Origin: Alphaproteobacteria bacterium
Lineage (GTDB): Bacteria > Planctomycetota > Phycisphaerae > UBA1845
Direction: 5' to 3'
Assembly: GCA_028285105.1 (NCBI GenBank)
Contig: JANQQE010000021.1
Location: 496,001-560,000, forward strand
Length of the DNA stretch: 64,000 bases
Positions 1-8,178 of the stretch are shown piece after piece. Position numbers and translations under genes: made by a program. The number at the start of each line of letters is the position of its first letter. Within the stretch, counting starts at the first letter, position 1. The notes below the pieces were generated by a model. That model was given only the letters and a program-made list of their open reading frames with translations. It was not told the origin of the DNA and made no database searches.

Positions 1-2
1 CG

Positions 3-692
3 TTTGGGTTGCTGGGTTATCTGTTCGTGGTGCGAAATCGAAGTCAAGGCGCAGGATTGTGGAATGCGGGTATCAGATCGCTGGGGTCGGGTTTTTTGCT
101 CGCGATTGTGATGGAGGTGTTGCAACTTTTTGCCAGCGGTCATGTGTTTGCCGCGCCGGATATTCTTGTTCATGGTGTAGGCGTGTTGATGGGGGCCACG
201 TTGGGTGTTGTGCGGGAGGTTCGACGTCGCGGGGAGTCAACCAACATCTTTAGCAACGGATTGCTTGCGGTGGTTGTATTGGGTCAAACGTTGGTGATCT
301 TGCTTCCGTCCTGGTTTCGGGTTTACGGTGCAGGGGTTGACGGGGGCGCAAAACTCGCGAATTGGGTTCCCTTGGCCGATGTATTGCAGATGCCATTTGC
401 GTTGGCGGTCGCGAGGCTTGCGGACGTGTGTTGTGTTTATGCTCTGCTGATTGTGCCGGCGTATCTTTGGTGGTCGCGATTAGTGCCTCGTTGGAGTGCT
501 GTGTTGGCCGTCGGTTTGGCGATGTTTGTTGCGGGGGCGGCAGGCTTGTCTGGGCAGGGCGAAAGTGCGCTCCGTTTCTCGACGCAAGTGTTAGCCGCTA
601 TTGTTGCATCGTACGGCACGATTTGCCTCGTGCGGTTTTTGGTTGAAGATCGCAATATGTATCCTCAGCCTACGGTTCCTTCCCTTGATTGA
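3..692 (+). CDS. VanZ-like membrane protein, 5' truncated
   Basis: The frame is open to the left edge, so the true start lies outside the window. Near the left edge the translation contains IVMEVLQLFASGH followed by a D(I/V)L..G.G...GA.LG pattern, typical of VanZ-like membrane proteins. In that family a conserved (S)xxxExxQ helix precedes a D-rich turn and a Gly-rich helix. At least five hydrophobic segments are visible. VanZ proteins are linked to glycopeptide tolerance, but most homologues have no assigned role. The following gene, purF, is separated by about 155 bases and is probably not in the same unit. Family call moderately sure; function unknown. Confidence 0.6.
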   Translation, partial: FGLLGYLFVVRNRSQGAGLWNAGIRSLGSGFLLAIVMEVLQLFASGHVFAAPDILVHGVGVLMGATLGVVREVRRRGESTNIFSNGLLAVVVLGQTLVILLPSWFRVYGAGVDGGAKLANWVPLADVLQMPFALAVARLADVCCVYALLIVPAYLWWSRLVPRWSAVLAVGLAMFVAGAAGLSGQGESALRFSTQVLAAIVASYGTICLVRFLVEDRNMYPQPTVPSLD

Positions 693-848
693 TCTTGCGT
701 TAACGACTAAACATTAAGCGTGCGGTGAGCGCGTCGAATGGTCGCCCTGCTTTCGGGCTGAGGGCGCCAGTGCAGGCCGCGACCGAGCAGCGTTGTCGGT
801 GCAGAACCTACGTAGCCAGTGACTTTTTCCGGCCCAGGGGTTTCGTTC

Positions 849-2276
849 GTGTCGAATCGCGAGGTCAAACATCACTGCGGGCTTTTCGGGGTTTGGGGGC
901 ACGAGCAAGCCGCACTGATGACGCAGTTGGGTCTATATGCCCAGCAGCATCGCGGGCAGGAGTCGGCGGGAATTTGCACGTCCGACGGCATCGAGATGCG
1001 CCGCCATGTCGAAATGGGCCTCGTCAACGAAGTCTTCACGCAATCCACTCTAGAGCGCATCAATCTTCCCAACGCCATCGGTCATGTGCGTTATTCGACC
1101 AGCGGTTCAAGCTGCGAAACGAACGCCCAACCGCTGATGTTTCAATTCGCCGGTGGGAAAGTGGCACTGGCGCACAACGGTACGCTGACCAATGCCCGCG
1201 ACCTTCGCCATGAATGTGAGCAGCGCGGACAGATTTTTCAATCCACCGGTGATACAGAAGTCATTGTGCACTTGCTGGCAGCGAAGGTATGCCGCGACGA
1301 CCCGGACGGATTGACGCGGGTGCTGGGGCGGTTGGAGGGGGCGTACAGCCTGCTGTTTTTGTTTCTCGATCGGTTGGTAGCGGTCCGCGATCCGATGGGG
1401 TTTCGGCCTTTGTGCTTGGGGCGAACGCCATCTGGCTCGGTTGTAGCCGCGTCTGAAACGTGTGCGCTCGACATCCTCGATGCGGTGTACATTCGCGATG
1501 TCGAACCGGGTGAAATCGTAACGATTGACGGATCGGGCATGCACTGCCAACGTTTCGGGCCGGAATCGCCGTCGCGAGGAGGGGCGTGTATCTTCGAACA
1601 CGTGTATTTTGCCGACCCTGCAAGCGACATCTTCGGTGAAAACGTCCACAGCGTACGCGAAAAGACGGGGAGGATGCTCGCGCAAGAGGCTCATATCGAT
1701 GCCGATCTGGTGATTCCGGTTCCGAATTGCGCCCGATGTGCGGCGATTGGGTATGCGGCGGAGTCGGGTTTGCCGCTGGGGCGAGGTTTTACGACGAGTC
1801 ACTATGCGGGCCGGTCGTTTATCATGCCCGATCAGTTGCAGCGTGACCTTGCGGTAAAGCTGAAATTGAACGTGATCAAGGAGGTCGTTCGCGGGAAGCG
1901 GCTTGTGGTCGTTGAAGACTCCGTTGTGCGAGGGACGACAACCCGCGGCAAGCTCAACGCCCTACGAAAAGCCGGCGCAACCGAGATTCATTTGCGGGTG
2001 GCGAGTCCGCCCCTTCGGTATGCGTGCTTTCATGGCATCGACTTTCCTGATCCGGAAAAACTGGTGGCGACGAATCGGGATGTCAGACAGATTGCCGACT
2101 TTCTGGGTGTCGATTCGCTGCACTACCTGTCGTTAGATGCACTTCTCAAGTGCGTGAAGGGCGATCCGAAGCACTACTGCACGGCGTGCTTTTCGGGCGA
2201 TTATCCGGTGACAGTCACTGTCGGACTGATGACGGGGCAACAATCAGGGGTGTCTGACAGGCTTCCGACGGGCTGA
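849..2276 (+). CDS. purF: Amidophosphoribosyltransferase (PurF)
   Basis: Catalyses the first committed step of purine synthesis: PRPP plus glutamine gives 5-phosphoribosylamine. The N-terminal nucleophile region reads CGLFGVWGHEQA, so mature protein would begin at Cys10 after removal of a short propeptide. A phosphoribosyltransferase motif, VVVEDSVVRGTTTRG, lies in the C-terminal half. Cysteines at GACIFEH, RYACFHG and HYCTACF match the [4Fe-4S] ligands of the Bacillus-type enzyme. GTG at 849 was chosen because an AGGGG sits 8 bases upstream and gives a propeptide of normal length; a GTG at 819 is possible. Length (about 475 residues) is normal. purM follows after 24 bases, suggesting one purine operon. 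Confidence 0.95.
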   Translation: MSNREVKHHCGLFGVWGHEQAALMTQLGLYAQQHRGQESAGICTSDGIEMRRHVEMGLVNEVFTQSTLERINLPNAIGHVRYSTSGSSCETNAQPLMFQFAGGKVALAHNGTLTNARDLRHECEQRGQIFQSTGDTEVIVHLLAAKVCRDDPDGLTRVLGRLEGAYSLLFLFLDRLVAVRDPMGFRPLCLGRTPSGSVVAASETCALDILDAVYIRDVEPGEIVTIDGSGMHCQRFGPESPSRGGACIFEHVYFADPASDIFGENVHSVREKTGRMLAQEAHIDADLVIPVPNCARCAAIGYAAESGLPLGRGFTTSHYAGRSFIMPDQLQRDLAVKLKLNVIKEVVRGKRLVVVEDSVVRGTTTRGKLNALRKAGATEIHLRVASPPLRYACFHGIDFPDPEKLVATNRDVRQIADFLGVDSLHYLSLDALLKCVKGDPKHYCTACFSGDYPVTVTVGLMTGQQSGVSDRLPTG

Positions 2277-2300
2277 TCGCAAACTCTGGCGGGTGAATCT

Positions 2301-3374
2301 TTGGCCAAGAAATCCAAAAAATCACAGTTGACCTACAAAGACTCGGGCGTGGATATCGAAGCCAACGCCCAGTGGGTGCGGCGCATCGGTTCGCTGATGA
2401 AATCGACGTATGGGCCGCGGGTGATCTCGCGGCAGAATGCCTTCGCGGGGATGTTTCGCCTTGATTTTGATGAGCAGCTATTCCGCCGCAACTACCGTCA
2501 GCCAGTTCTGGTCGGTTGTGCCGATGGGGTCGGGACCAAGGTCCTGTTGGCGGCAGAGATGGGCGATTTTTCGACCGTGGGGATCGATCTGGTGGCGATG
2601 AACGTCAACGATCTGATCACCTGCGGGGCGGAACCGCTGTTTTTCTTGGATTACCTGGGCGTCAACGCGATTAAACCGGATGGGATGGTTGCGATCATGG
2701 AGGGGATCGCGGCGGGCTGTAAGTCGGCGAATTGTTCGCTGTTGGGTGGCGAGACGGCTGAGCTGCCCGCCGTCTATGAACCGGGGGTCATTGAGCTGGC
2801 GGGGTTTTCGGTGGGTGTCGTGGAGCTGCCGCGTGCAGTCGAGCCCGATCGTGTGACACCGGGCGACGTCATCATCGGGCTGCCTTCGTCGGGCATTCAT
2901 TCAAACGGATATTCGCTGGTGCGCAAGGTCATTAAGTCCAAGCGATTGAAGCTAACGAGCGAGTATGACGATCTGGGCGAGACGCTCGGCGAAGCCGTCC
3001 TGCGCCCAACGCGGATTTACGTCAACGCGGTGCAGTCGCTCTTGCGCGGATACAAACGAAAACGAGTCGTCAGTGCCATGGCCCACATCACCGGAGGTGG
3101 TTTGGGAGAAAACATCGAGCGCGTGCTACCCAAAGATTGCAGCGCTACCATCCAAACGAAAAAGTGGACGCCCCCGCCGATCTTTGCGTTTCTGCGAAAA
3201 CAAGGGGTCAGTAAGCAAGAGATGTTCAAAGTGTTTAACATGGGCATCGGGTACGTATTGATCGTCCGCAAGACGTTCGCAGACGGTGTGACGCGGCGGC
3301 TAAAACGCGCGGGCGAGTCGCCGACAATAGTAGGAAAAATCACCAAGGGCAATGGGCGCGCGAAGCTAACGTAG
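2301..3374 (+). CDS. purM: Phosphoribosylformylglycinamidine cyclo-ligase (PurM)
   Basis: AIR synthetase, the ATP-dependent ring closure of FGAM to AIR in purine synthesis. Recognisable family segments are LTYKDSGVDIEAN at the N-terminus, VGCADGVGTKVLLA, GIDLVAMNVNDLITCGAEPL, LLGGETAELP and GLPSSGIHSNGYSLVR. Start is TTG at 2301 behind a GGCGGGTGA stretch. About 357 residues, normal for the family. It lies 24 bases after purF on the same strand. Its TAG stop codon (3372-3374) is inside the left arm of a palindromic repeat (3371-3439), so the last codons are defined by that repeat. Confidence 0.95.
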   Translation: MAKKSKKSQLTYKDSGVDIEANAQWVRRIGSLMKSTYGPRVISRQNAFAGMFRLDFDEQLFRRNYRQPVLVGCADGVGTKVLLAAEMGDFSTVGIDLVAMNVNDLITCGAEPLFFLDYLGVNAIKPDGMVAIMEGIAAGCKSANCSLLGGETAELPAVYEPGVIELAGFSVGVVELPRAVEPDRVTPGDVIIGLPSSGIHSNGYSLVRKVIKSKRLKLTSEYDDLGETLGEAVLRPTRIYVNAVQSLLRGYKRKRVVSAMAHITGGGLGENIERVLPKDCSATIQTKKWTPPPIFAFLRKQGVSKQEMFKVFNMGIGYVLIVRKTFADGVTRRLKRAGESPTIVGKITKGNGRAKLT

Positions 3375-3439
3375 GGTCCGCTGTGCGGACCGATGTTGTT
3401 CTCGAAATTCCAACAGCCGGTCCGCACAGCGGACCCTAC
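3371..3439. repeat. Paired inverted palindromic repeat (REP/BIME-like) at the purM 3' end
   Basis: A 22-base arm at 3371-3392 is repeated as its exact reverse complement at 3418-3439, with a 25-base spacer. Each arm is itself a hairpin: GGTCCGC, a 3-base loop (TGT or ACA), then GCGGACC. The left arm begins GTAGGG, whose TAG is the purM stop. A degenerate copy of the same arm lies at 5312-5331. The structure could act as a terminator or mRNA 3' stabiliser. It resembles the REP pairs of other bacteria, but no mobilising RAYT transposase is seen nearby. Confidence 0.85.
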
Positions 3440-3676
3440 TTGTTAGGAACTTGCCTACTATTGAAGCTTGGGCAACGGTAAAACCCATGCGCCACAACGC
3501 ATGTCAGCGGGATTGTTGATCCAGCGATGGCGACAGCTCTTGTTATATGCTTTGATTGGTACTCTGTGCATCAATTTACGGCTACGTGGGGAACCTGACG
3601 GCGCGTGTTTCTTGATTCTTGGGCACGAATAGAATTCAGTTGAACATCTAACTTTCTTAAAGAAAAGGGAAGACTC

Positions 3677-4744
3677 ATGTCTGCTTTGCATGCCATCAAG
3701 CTACGGTATCTTTCACAAGAAGATTTGTTATCGACGGGGTGCCTCGATCCGATCATGGCCATTGAGGCGGCTGATTCCGTGCTGCGTGCCTACCAAGGTG
3801 GGCGGATCATGTTTCCCGAAAAGATCGTTCAGATCTTCGATGAGTCTACGCAAGAGCGGATCAACTGCCTTCCTGCAACGCTGCTTGACGAGAAAATCTG
3901 CGGAGTTAAATGGGTTTCGGTATTTCCACCCAATGTTGCAGAGGGTTTACAGAATCTGACGGCGGTCTTTGTACTTTCGGAGATCGAACATGGCTTCCCT
4001 GTCGCTGTATTGGAGGGAACGCTGTGTTCCAATCTTCGGGTCGGGGTGATGGGTGCGTTGGCTGCGAAGCATCTGGCGCCGAAGGATTCGCGCGTCATCG
4101 GTTTCATCGGTTCGGGCGAGCAAGCCAAGATGCATCTTCTGTCGATGCGGGCCGTCAGGCCGTCGCTGGAACTGTGCCGGGTGTCGGCGAAGACCGAGGC
4201 AGAGGAGGAACAGTTCGCTGAGGAGATGGCGCTGCTATGTCCGGACATGCAATTCGAGGTAGCTGGCTGTCGGAGTGAAGTTGCGATTAAGGATGCGGAT
4301 ATTCTGGTGACAGCCACCAGTGCCCAGGCCCCGCTGCTCAAAGCCGATTGGGTCAAACCCGGCTCGTTTTACAGTCACATCGGCGGGTGGGAGGATGAGT
4401 TCGAGGTGGCGAAGCGCAGCGACAAAATCGTGTGCGATGACTGGGAGACGGTGAAGCATCGCACGCAAACGCTAAGCCGGATGTACAAAGCCGGAGAGTT
4501 GAAGGATTCCGACATTCATGCCGATCTTGTAGATATCGTCACCGGAGCCAAGCCCGGTCGCGAATCGGACGAAGAACGCATCTATTTCAATGCAGTCGGT
4601 CTGGCCTACGTTGACGTGGCCATCGCCCTGGCAATGTTTCGCCGAGCAAGCGAACGTGGGGCTGGTATCGAACTCGACCTGCAAAAGTCCATGATCTTCG
4701 AACACCCGCAAATCGCAGAATGGTATGGAAACGCCGGGAGCTAA
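3677..4744 (+). CDS. Ornithine cyclodeaminase / mu-crystallin family protein
   Basis: NAD(P)-dependent family that includes ornithine cyclodeaminase, alanine dehydrogenase and imine reductases. The Rossmann nucleotide-binding motif is VIGFIGSGEQAKMHL near residue 140. The preceding segment, LEGTLCSNLRVGVMGALA, is the usual family helix before the Rossmann fold. A good AAGGGAAGA ribosome site precedes the ATG. 355 residues, slightly longer than classical OCD (about 330). Some closely similar database proteins are, from memory, labelled tyramine oxidase subunit B, so the substrate is uncertain. Its proximity to an XdhD/YgeY/YgeW/carbamate kinase set suggests that it may handle a diamino acid in that pathway; this is inference. 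Upstream 3440-3676 holds no gene. Confidence 0.8.
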   Translation: MSALHAIKLRYLSQEDLLSTGCLDPIMAIEAADSVLRAYQGGRIMFPEKIVQIFDESTQERINCLPATLLDEKICGVKWVSVFPPNVAEGLQNLTAVFVLSEIEHGFPVAVLEGTLCSNLRVGVMGALAAKHLAPKDSRVIGFIGSGEQAKMHLLSMRAVRPSLELCRVSAKTEAEEEQFAEEMALLCPDMQFEVAGCRSEVAIKDADILVTATSAQAPLLKADWVKPGSFYSHIGGWEDEFEVAKRSDKIVCDDWETVKHRTQTLSRMYKAGELKDSDIHADLVDIVTGAKPGRESDEERIYFNAVGLAYVDVAIALAMFRRASERGAGIELDLQKSMIFEHPQIAEWYGNAGS

Positions 4745-4806
4745 TGCGGTGAGAATAACTGTGTTGCACTGCGAATTAGGATGAAATAGACCATCCTGAG
4801 TTTGGC

Positions 4807-5208
4807 ATGGAAGATCGCCAAAAATCTCGTTACCCGCGATACCTGCAAAAGTGCAAGCTTCGTTTCTTGCCCTTCATGCTCTTGGCCTTAGCGATCTTAG
4901 TCGGCGGCGCGGTAATTAGGTGGATTCAGCCGGCTACCAATCCGCCAACAGAATCGCGCTGGTTTCCGCTTGGCGTTTTGATTCCAGGGTATGTGATCGG
5001 GCTGGTATCGACCTTCCTATTTCATCGCGAGAAGCGCCGGTTGCAAAAGAGAATCAAAGAGTGTGACTATATGGTATGCACGGATTGCGCTTATTCGTTG
5101 GTGGGCATTGGGTCATCAGGGAAATGTCCAGAGTGCGGGGTCGTATTTGATGAGCAATCATTGCGCGAGACTTGGCGATATTTTGAGAATAACTTGTTGC
5201 TGTTATGA
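4807..5208 (+). CDS. Small membrane protein with C-terminal zinc ribbon
   Basis: 133 residues. Two hydrophobic segments (roughly residues 18-36 and 54-72) follow a basic N-terminus. The C-terminal half carries CTDCAYSLVGI then CPECG, a four-cysteine zinc ribbon, followed by a polar tail. Small membrane proteins ending in a CxxC...CPxCG ribbon are common in planctomycetes, and their roles are unknown. It follows the cyclodeaminase-like gene by 62 bases on the same strand, but no functional link can be read from the sequence. Confidence 0.7.
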   Translation: MEDRQKSRYPRYLQKCKLRFLPFMLLALAILVGGAVIRWIQPATNPPTESRWFPLGVLIPGYVIGLVSTFLFHREKRRLQKRIKECDYMVCTDCAYSLVGIGSSGKCPECGVVFDEQSLRETWRYFENNLLLL

Positions 5209-5261
5209 GGATATGCTTTCCTATTGAATTCATGGTTGGATTCTATGCGTTTCCCCTAATA

Positions 5262-5331
5262 GTGTCGGGTCGATGACCCGACCTACTACGGGATGATTAT
5301 GCACAGGAACGATCCGGACAGCGGACCCTAC
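5262..5331. repeat. Palindromic repeats between convergent genes
   Basis: TCGGGTC, GAT, GACCCGA at 5265-5281 forms a 7-bp stem with a 3-base loop and is followed by CCTAC. At 5312-5331 lies a degenerate copy of the GGTCCGC/GCGGACC arm seen at 3418-3439, ending in CCCTAC. The complement of that arm supplies the TAG stop codon (5328-5330) of the minus-strand dehydrogenase gene. The position between two converging genes fits a bidirectional terminator or REP role. Confidence 0.7.
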
Positions 5332-7967
5332 GGTTTGAACTTTTTGTCCCAGATGGCACGGGCGGCTGGGGCTTCTTTCATGGGTAGTTTGAAGCGGCGG
5401 GTTTTGTCGAAGGCGTATAGGGCGCCGGCTACTGCTCCTGCGGTTGGGACCAGGCCTATTTCTCCTACGCCTTTGGCGCCGAAGGGGCATTCGGGGTCGG
5501 GGACTTCGATCAGGATTACTTCGACTTCGGGCATGTGGTGGGCTCGCAGGACGCCGCACGAATTGATGTCGTCCATCATGATCTCACTGTTTTCGCAGAT
5601 GAAATCTTCCGTCAGTGCGTAGCCCAGTCCCATGTGGACGGAGCCTTCGAGTTGGCCTTCCAGTAGTTTGGGGTTGATGGCTTTGCCTACGTCGTGGGCG
5701 GCGATGAATTTTTTTAGCGTGCCGTCGTCGTTGAGGATTGCTACTTGCGTCGCGAAACCGTACGTCAAGTGCGTGCGCGGGTTTTCGACATCAGCCCCTA
5801 ATTTGGTGGTGTATTCGCAGGCGTAGTTGCCGAAGTATTCCTGGCCCTTGAGGTCGGCGAGGGTTTTACCGGCATCGAGTTCGGATTTTAGTTTTGCGCC
5901 GGCGTCGATGATGGCGTTGCCGGCGAGGACGGTTCCGCGGCTTGCGGTTGTTTGCCCGCAGTCGAGTTCGCGGCGCGTGTCGGTGGTGACGTTAAACGTT
6001 TTCGGTGGCAGGCCCGTAACTTCGACGGCGAACTGCACGCACACCGTAAACAAGCCCTGGCCCATCTCGGTAAAGCCGGTGCGGATGGTGATGGTTTCGT
6101 CGTCTTCGATGGTCAGGCAGCACTTGCCAAGATCGGGCATGCCGTTACCGATGCCAACGTTCTTAATGCCGCAGGCGATACCGGCATACTTCGCTTCCCT
6201 GAATTGATCCTTCACCGCCAGCAGCGATTCTTCAAGCCCGAACGGTTTGTCCAGTTTTTGACCGGTCGCGAACGTATCGCCCAGGCGCAAAATGTTTCGC
6301 CAGCGCATCTCCCATCCGTCGATGCCAACTTTTTCTGCGAGCATGTCCATGCAGGTTTCGATGGCGAATGACGATTGGTTTGCGCCGAATCCGCGCATCG
6401 CGCCACACGGTGGGTTATTGGTGTAAACAGCGAGCGCTTCGATATCGACGTGTTCAACGTTGTACGGTCCGCACGCATGTCCGGCGGCCCGCTCCAACAC
6501 TTTTGCGCCGACGGATGCGTATGCGCCCTTGTCGCCAATGAGTCGGGCGTGGACTGCGATCAGCTTTCCTTGCGCATCGCAGCCGACCTTGAAGGCCATG
6601 TCGATCGGGTGACGCTTGGGATGCAGGCGGAAGCTTTCCGGCCTGGTCAGTACGATCTTGACGGGTTTTTCGCATAGAAACGCAGCCAATGCAGCTTGGG
6701 CTTGGATGCCCATGTCTTCCTTGCCACCGAAGGCTCCACCGTTGGGGACGAGTTCCACTTCGATCGATTCGGCGGGTACGTCAAGCACTTTGGCGATCTG
6801 ACGACGATCGTCGAAAACACCCTGGCCTGGCGACCATACGCGAAGTCCGTTGGATACGGGAGCGACGAGGCAGCTTTCCGGTTCGAGGAACAGGTGCTCG
6901 ATGCGCTGGGCGCTGAATTCGTGTTCGACGACATGGGTGCAATTCGCAAATCCTGAATCGGTGTCGCCGCGCTTGACGGCAGACTTGCTTAAAAGGTTGC
7001 CCTTGGGGTGAATCTTGGGTGCATCGGACTTCAATGCGTCGAGCGGTGTCGTCAATGGCTTGCGCACTTCGTAGGTAACGTCGATGAGTTCGACGGCTTC
7101 TCTGGCGATGTCGTCGGTGTCGGCAACGACGATGGCCAGGATGTCGCCGACGCAGCGGGTTTCTTCACCGATGGCGACGAGGACCGGCCAATCTTGTTCG
7201 ATCAAACCGACGTAGCGGTCGCCGGGCGCGTCGGCGGCAGTGATGACACGATGGACGCCGGAAACGTTGGTGGCGGCTGACGTGTCGATCGATTCGACGA
7301 GTGCCCGAGGGTGATCGGCAAAGCGACACGCCCCGTGCAACATGCCGGGGATGGTGATGTCGTCGATGAATTTGCGCTGACCCAGAACGCTGTCATGGCC
7401 CATGTATTTCGGCAGCGACGTACCCACGCCGGCAGCCATTGGGTCAGCAGCGCTTCCATTGCTGTCAGCGGATTCTTCGCCGCGGCGCATCTTGGCGTAG
7501 AGTTCGATGGCATCGACGATCTTGGTGTAACCGGTGCAGCGACACAGGTTAGCGCGCAAGCCGGAGACGATCTCGCTGCGGGTGGGCGCAGGGTTCTTGT
7601 CAACGATGCTGATGCCACGGGCAGCGAAACCGGGAATGCAGAAACCGCACTGCACCGCGCCGCAACTGACGAACGCTTCAGAGATTTGTTCTTGCTTGTC
7701 TTTGGAGAGACCTTCGAGCGTCGTGACGTCCTTGCCGCTGACCTGCGTTGATTTCATCGTGCAGGAAAGGCGCGGTTTGCCATTGACCCAGACCGTGCAG
7801 CACCCGCATTGGGCTTGCGGTTCGCAGCCGTTCTTGGGCGAGATAATCTCGAAATCTTCCCGCAGCATTTTGAGGAGGCTACGATTCGGATCGGCGACGT
7901 GGTCGGTGGGTTTTCCGTTGAGGGTAAAAGAGATCGCCGACGGGACATCTTTGGATTCGCGGAGCAT
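5328..7967 (-). CDS. xdhD: Fused [2Fe-2S]/molybdopterin dehydrogenase, XdhD / Se-dependent xanthine dehydrogenase type
   Basis: Molybdenum hydroxylase acting on purines or related N-heterocycles. Residues 1-80 are a plant-type ferredoxin domain with Cys48, Cys54, Cys57 and Cys69; the first gap is one residue longer than the usual C-x4-C. Residues 90-165 hold the second [2Fe-2S] domain (QCGFCIPGF and LCRCTGY). The rest is the molybdopterin catalytic region, with GGAFGGKEDMG, CGAMRGFG and a C-terminal GAKGVGEIGL. There is no FAD domain and no FAD subunit in the window. This two-part fusion of about 850-950 residues is the layout of E. coli XdhD and of the selenium-dependent xanthine dehydrogenase family. 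The divergent ygeY-ygeW-carbamate kinase genes support the same assignment. The substrate is not provable from sequence. Confidence 0.88.
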   Translation of the reverse strand: MLRESKDVPSAISFTLNGKPTDHVADPNRSLLKMLREDFEIISPKNGCEPQAQCGCCTVWVNGKPRLSCTMKSTQVSGKDVTTLEGLSKDKQEQISEAFVSCGAVQCGFCIPGFAARGISIVDKNPAPTRSEIVSGLRANLCRCTGYTKIVDAIELYAKMRRGEESADSNGSAADPMAAGVGTSLPKYMGHDSVLGQRKFIDDITIPGMLHGACRFADHPRALVESIDTSAATNVSGVHRVITAADAPGDRYVGLIEQDWPVLVAIGEETRCVGDILAIVVADTDDIAREAVELIDVTYEVRKPLTTPLDALKSDAPKIHPKGNLLSKSAVKRGDTDSGFANCTHVVEHEFSAQRIEHLFLEPESCLVAPVSNGLRVWSPGQGVFDDRRQIAKVLDVPAESIEVELVPNGGAFGGKEDMGIQAQAALAAFLCEKPVKIVLTRPESFRLHPKRHPIDMAFKVGCDAQGKLIAVHARLIGDKGAYASVGAKVLERAAGHACGPYNVEHVDIEALAVYTNNPPCGAMRGFGANQSSFAIETCMDMLAEKVGIDGWEMRWRNILRLGDTFATGQKLDKPFGLEESLLAVKDQFREAKYAGIACGIKNVGIGNGMPDLGKCCLTIEDDETITIRTGFTEMGQGLFTVCVQFAVEVTGLPPKTFNVTTDTRRELDCGQTTASRGTVLAGNAIIDAGAKLKSELDAGKTLADLKGQEYFGNYACEYTTKLGADVENPRTHLTYGFATQVAILNDDGTLKKFIAAHDVGKAINPKLLEGQLEGSVHMGLGYALTEDFICENSEIMMDDINSCGVLRAHHMPEVEVILIEVPDPECPFGAKGVGEIGLVPTAGAVAGALYAFDKTRRFKLPMKEAPAARAIWDKKFKP

Positions 7968-8178
7968 GGGAAAGCGGCTCGAACGTGCGGAAAGGAGAAG
8001 CGTTTCACCTCTACCCGCACAGTTTGATTATGCCATATGAGCCGATGGGCTTCAATGAAATGCGGTTTGTGGGGCGTGTGAAGGGCCGGGGGCTACTCTT
8101 GCGGTCTTGCAGGGTTGGGCGGTCGTCGCTACGCTGTTCGATTCGCCAAATTTTTCGAGACAAGGATATCAAGTGAAA

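Noticed and set aside
1107..1802. 231-codon minus-strand frame opposite purF
   Set aside because: Antisense to conserved purF; Arg-rich composition typical of a shadow frame.
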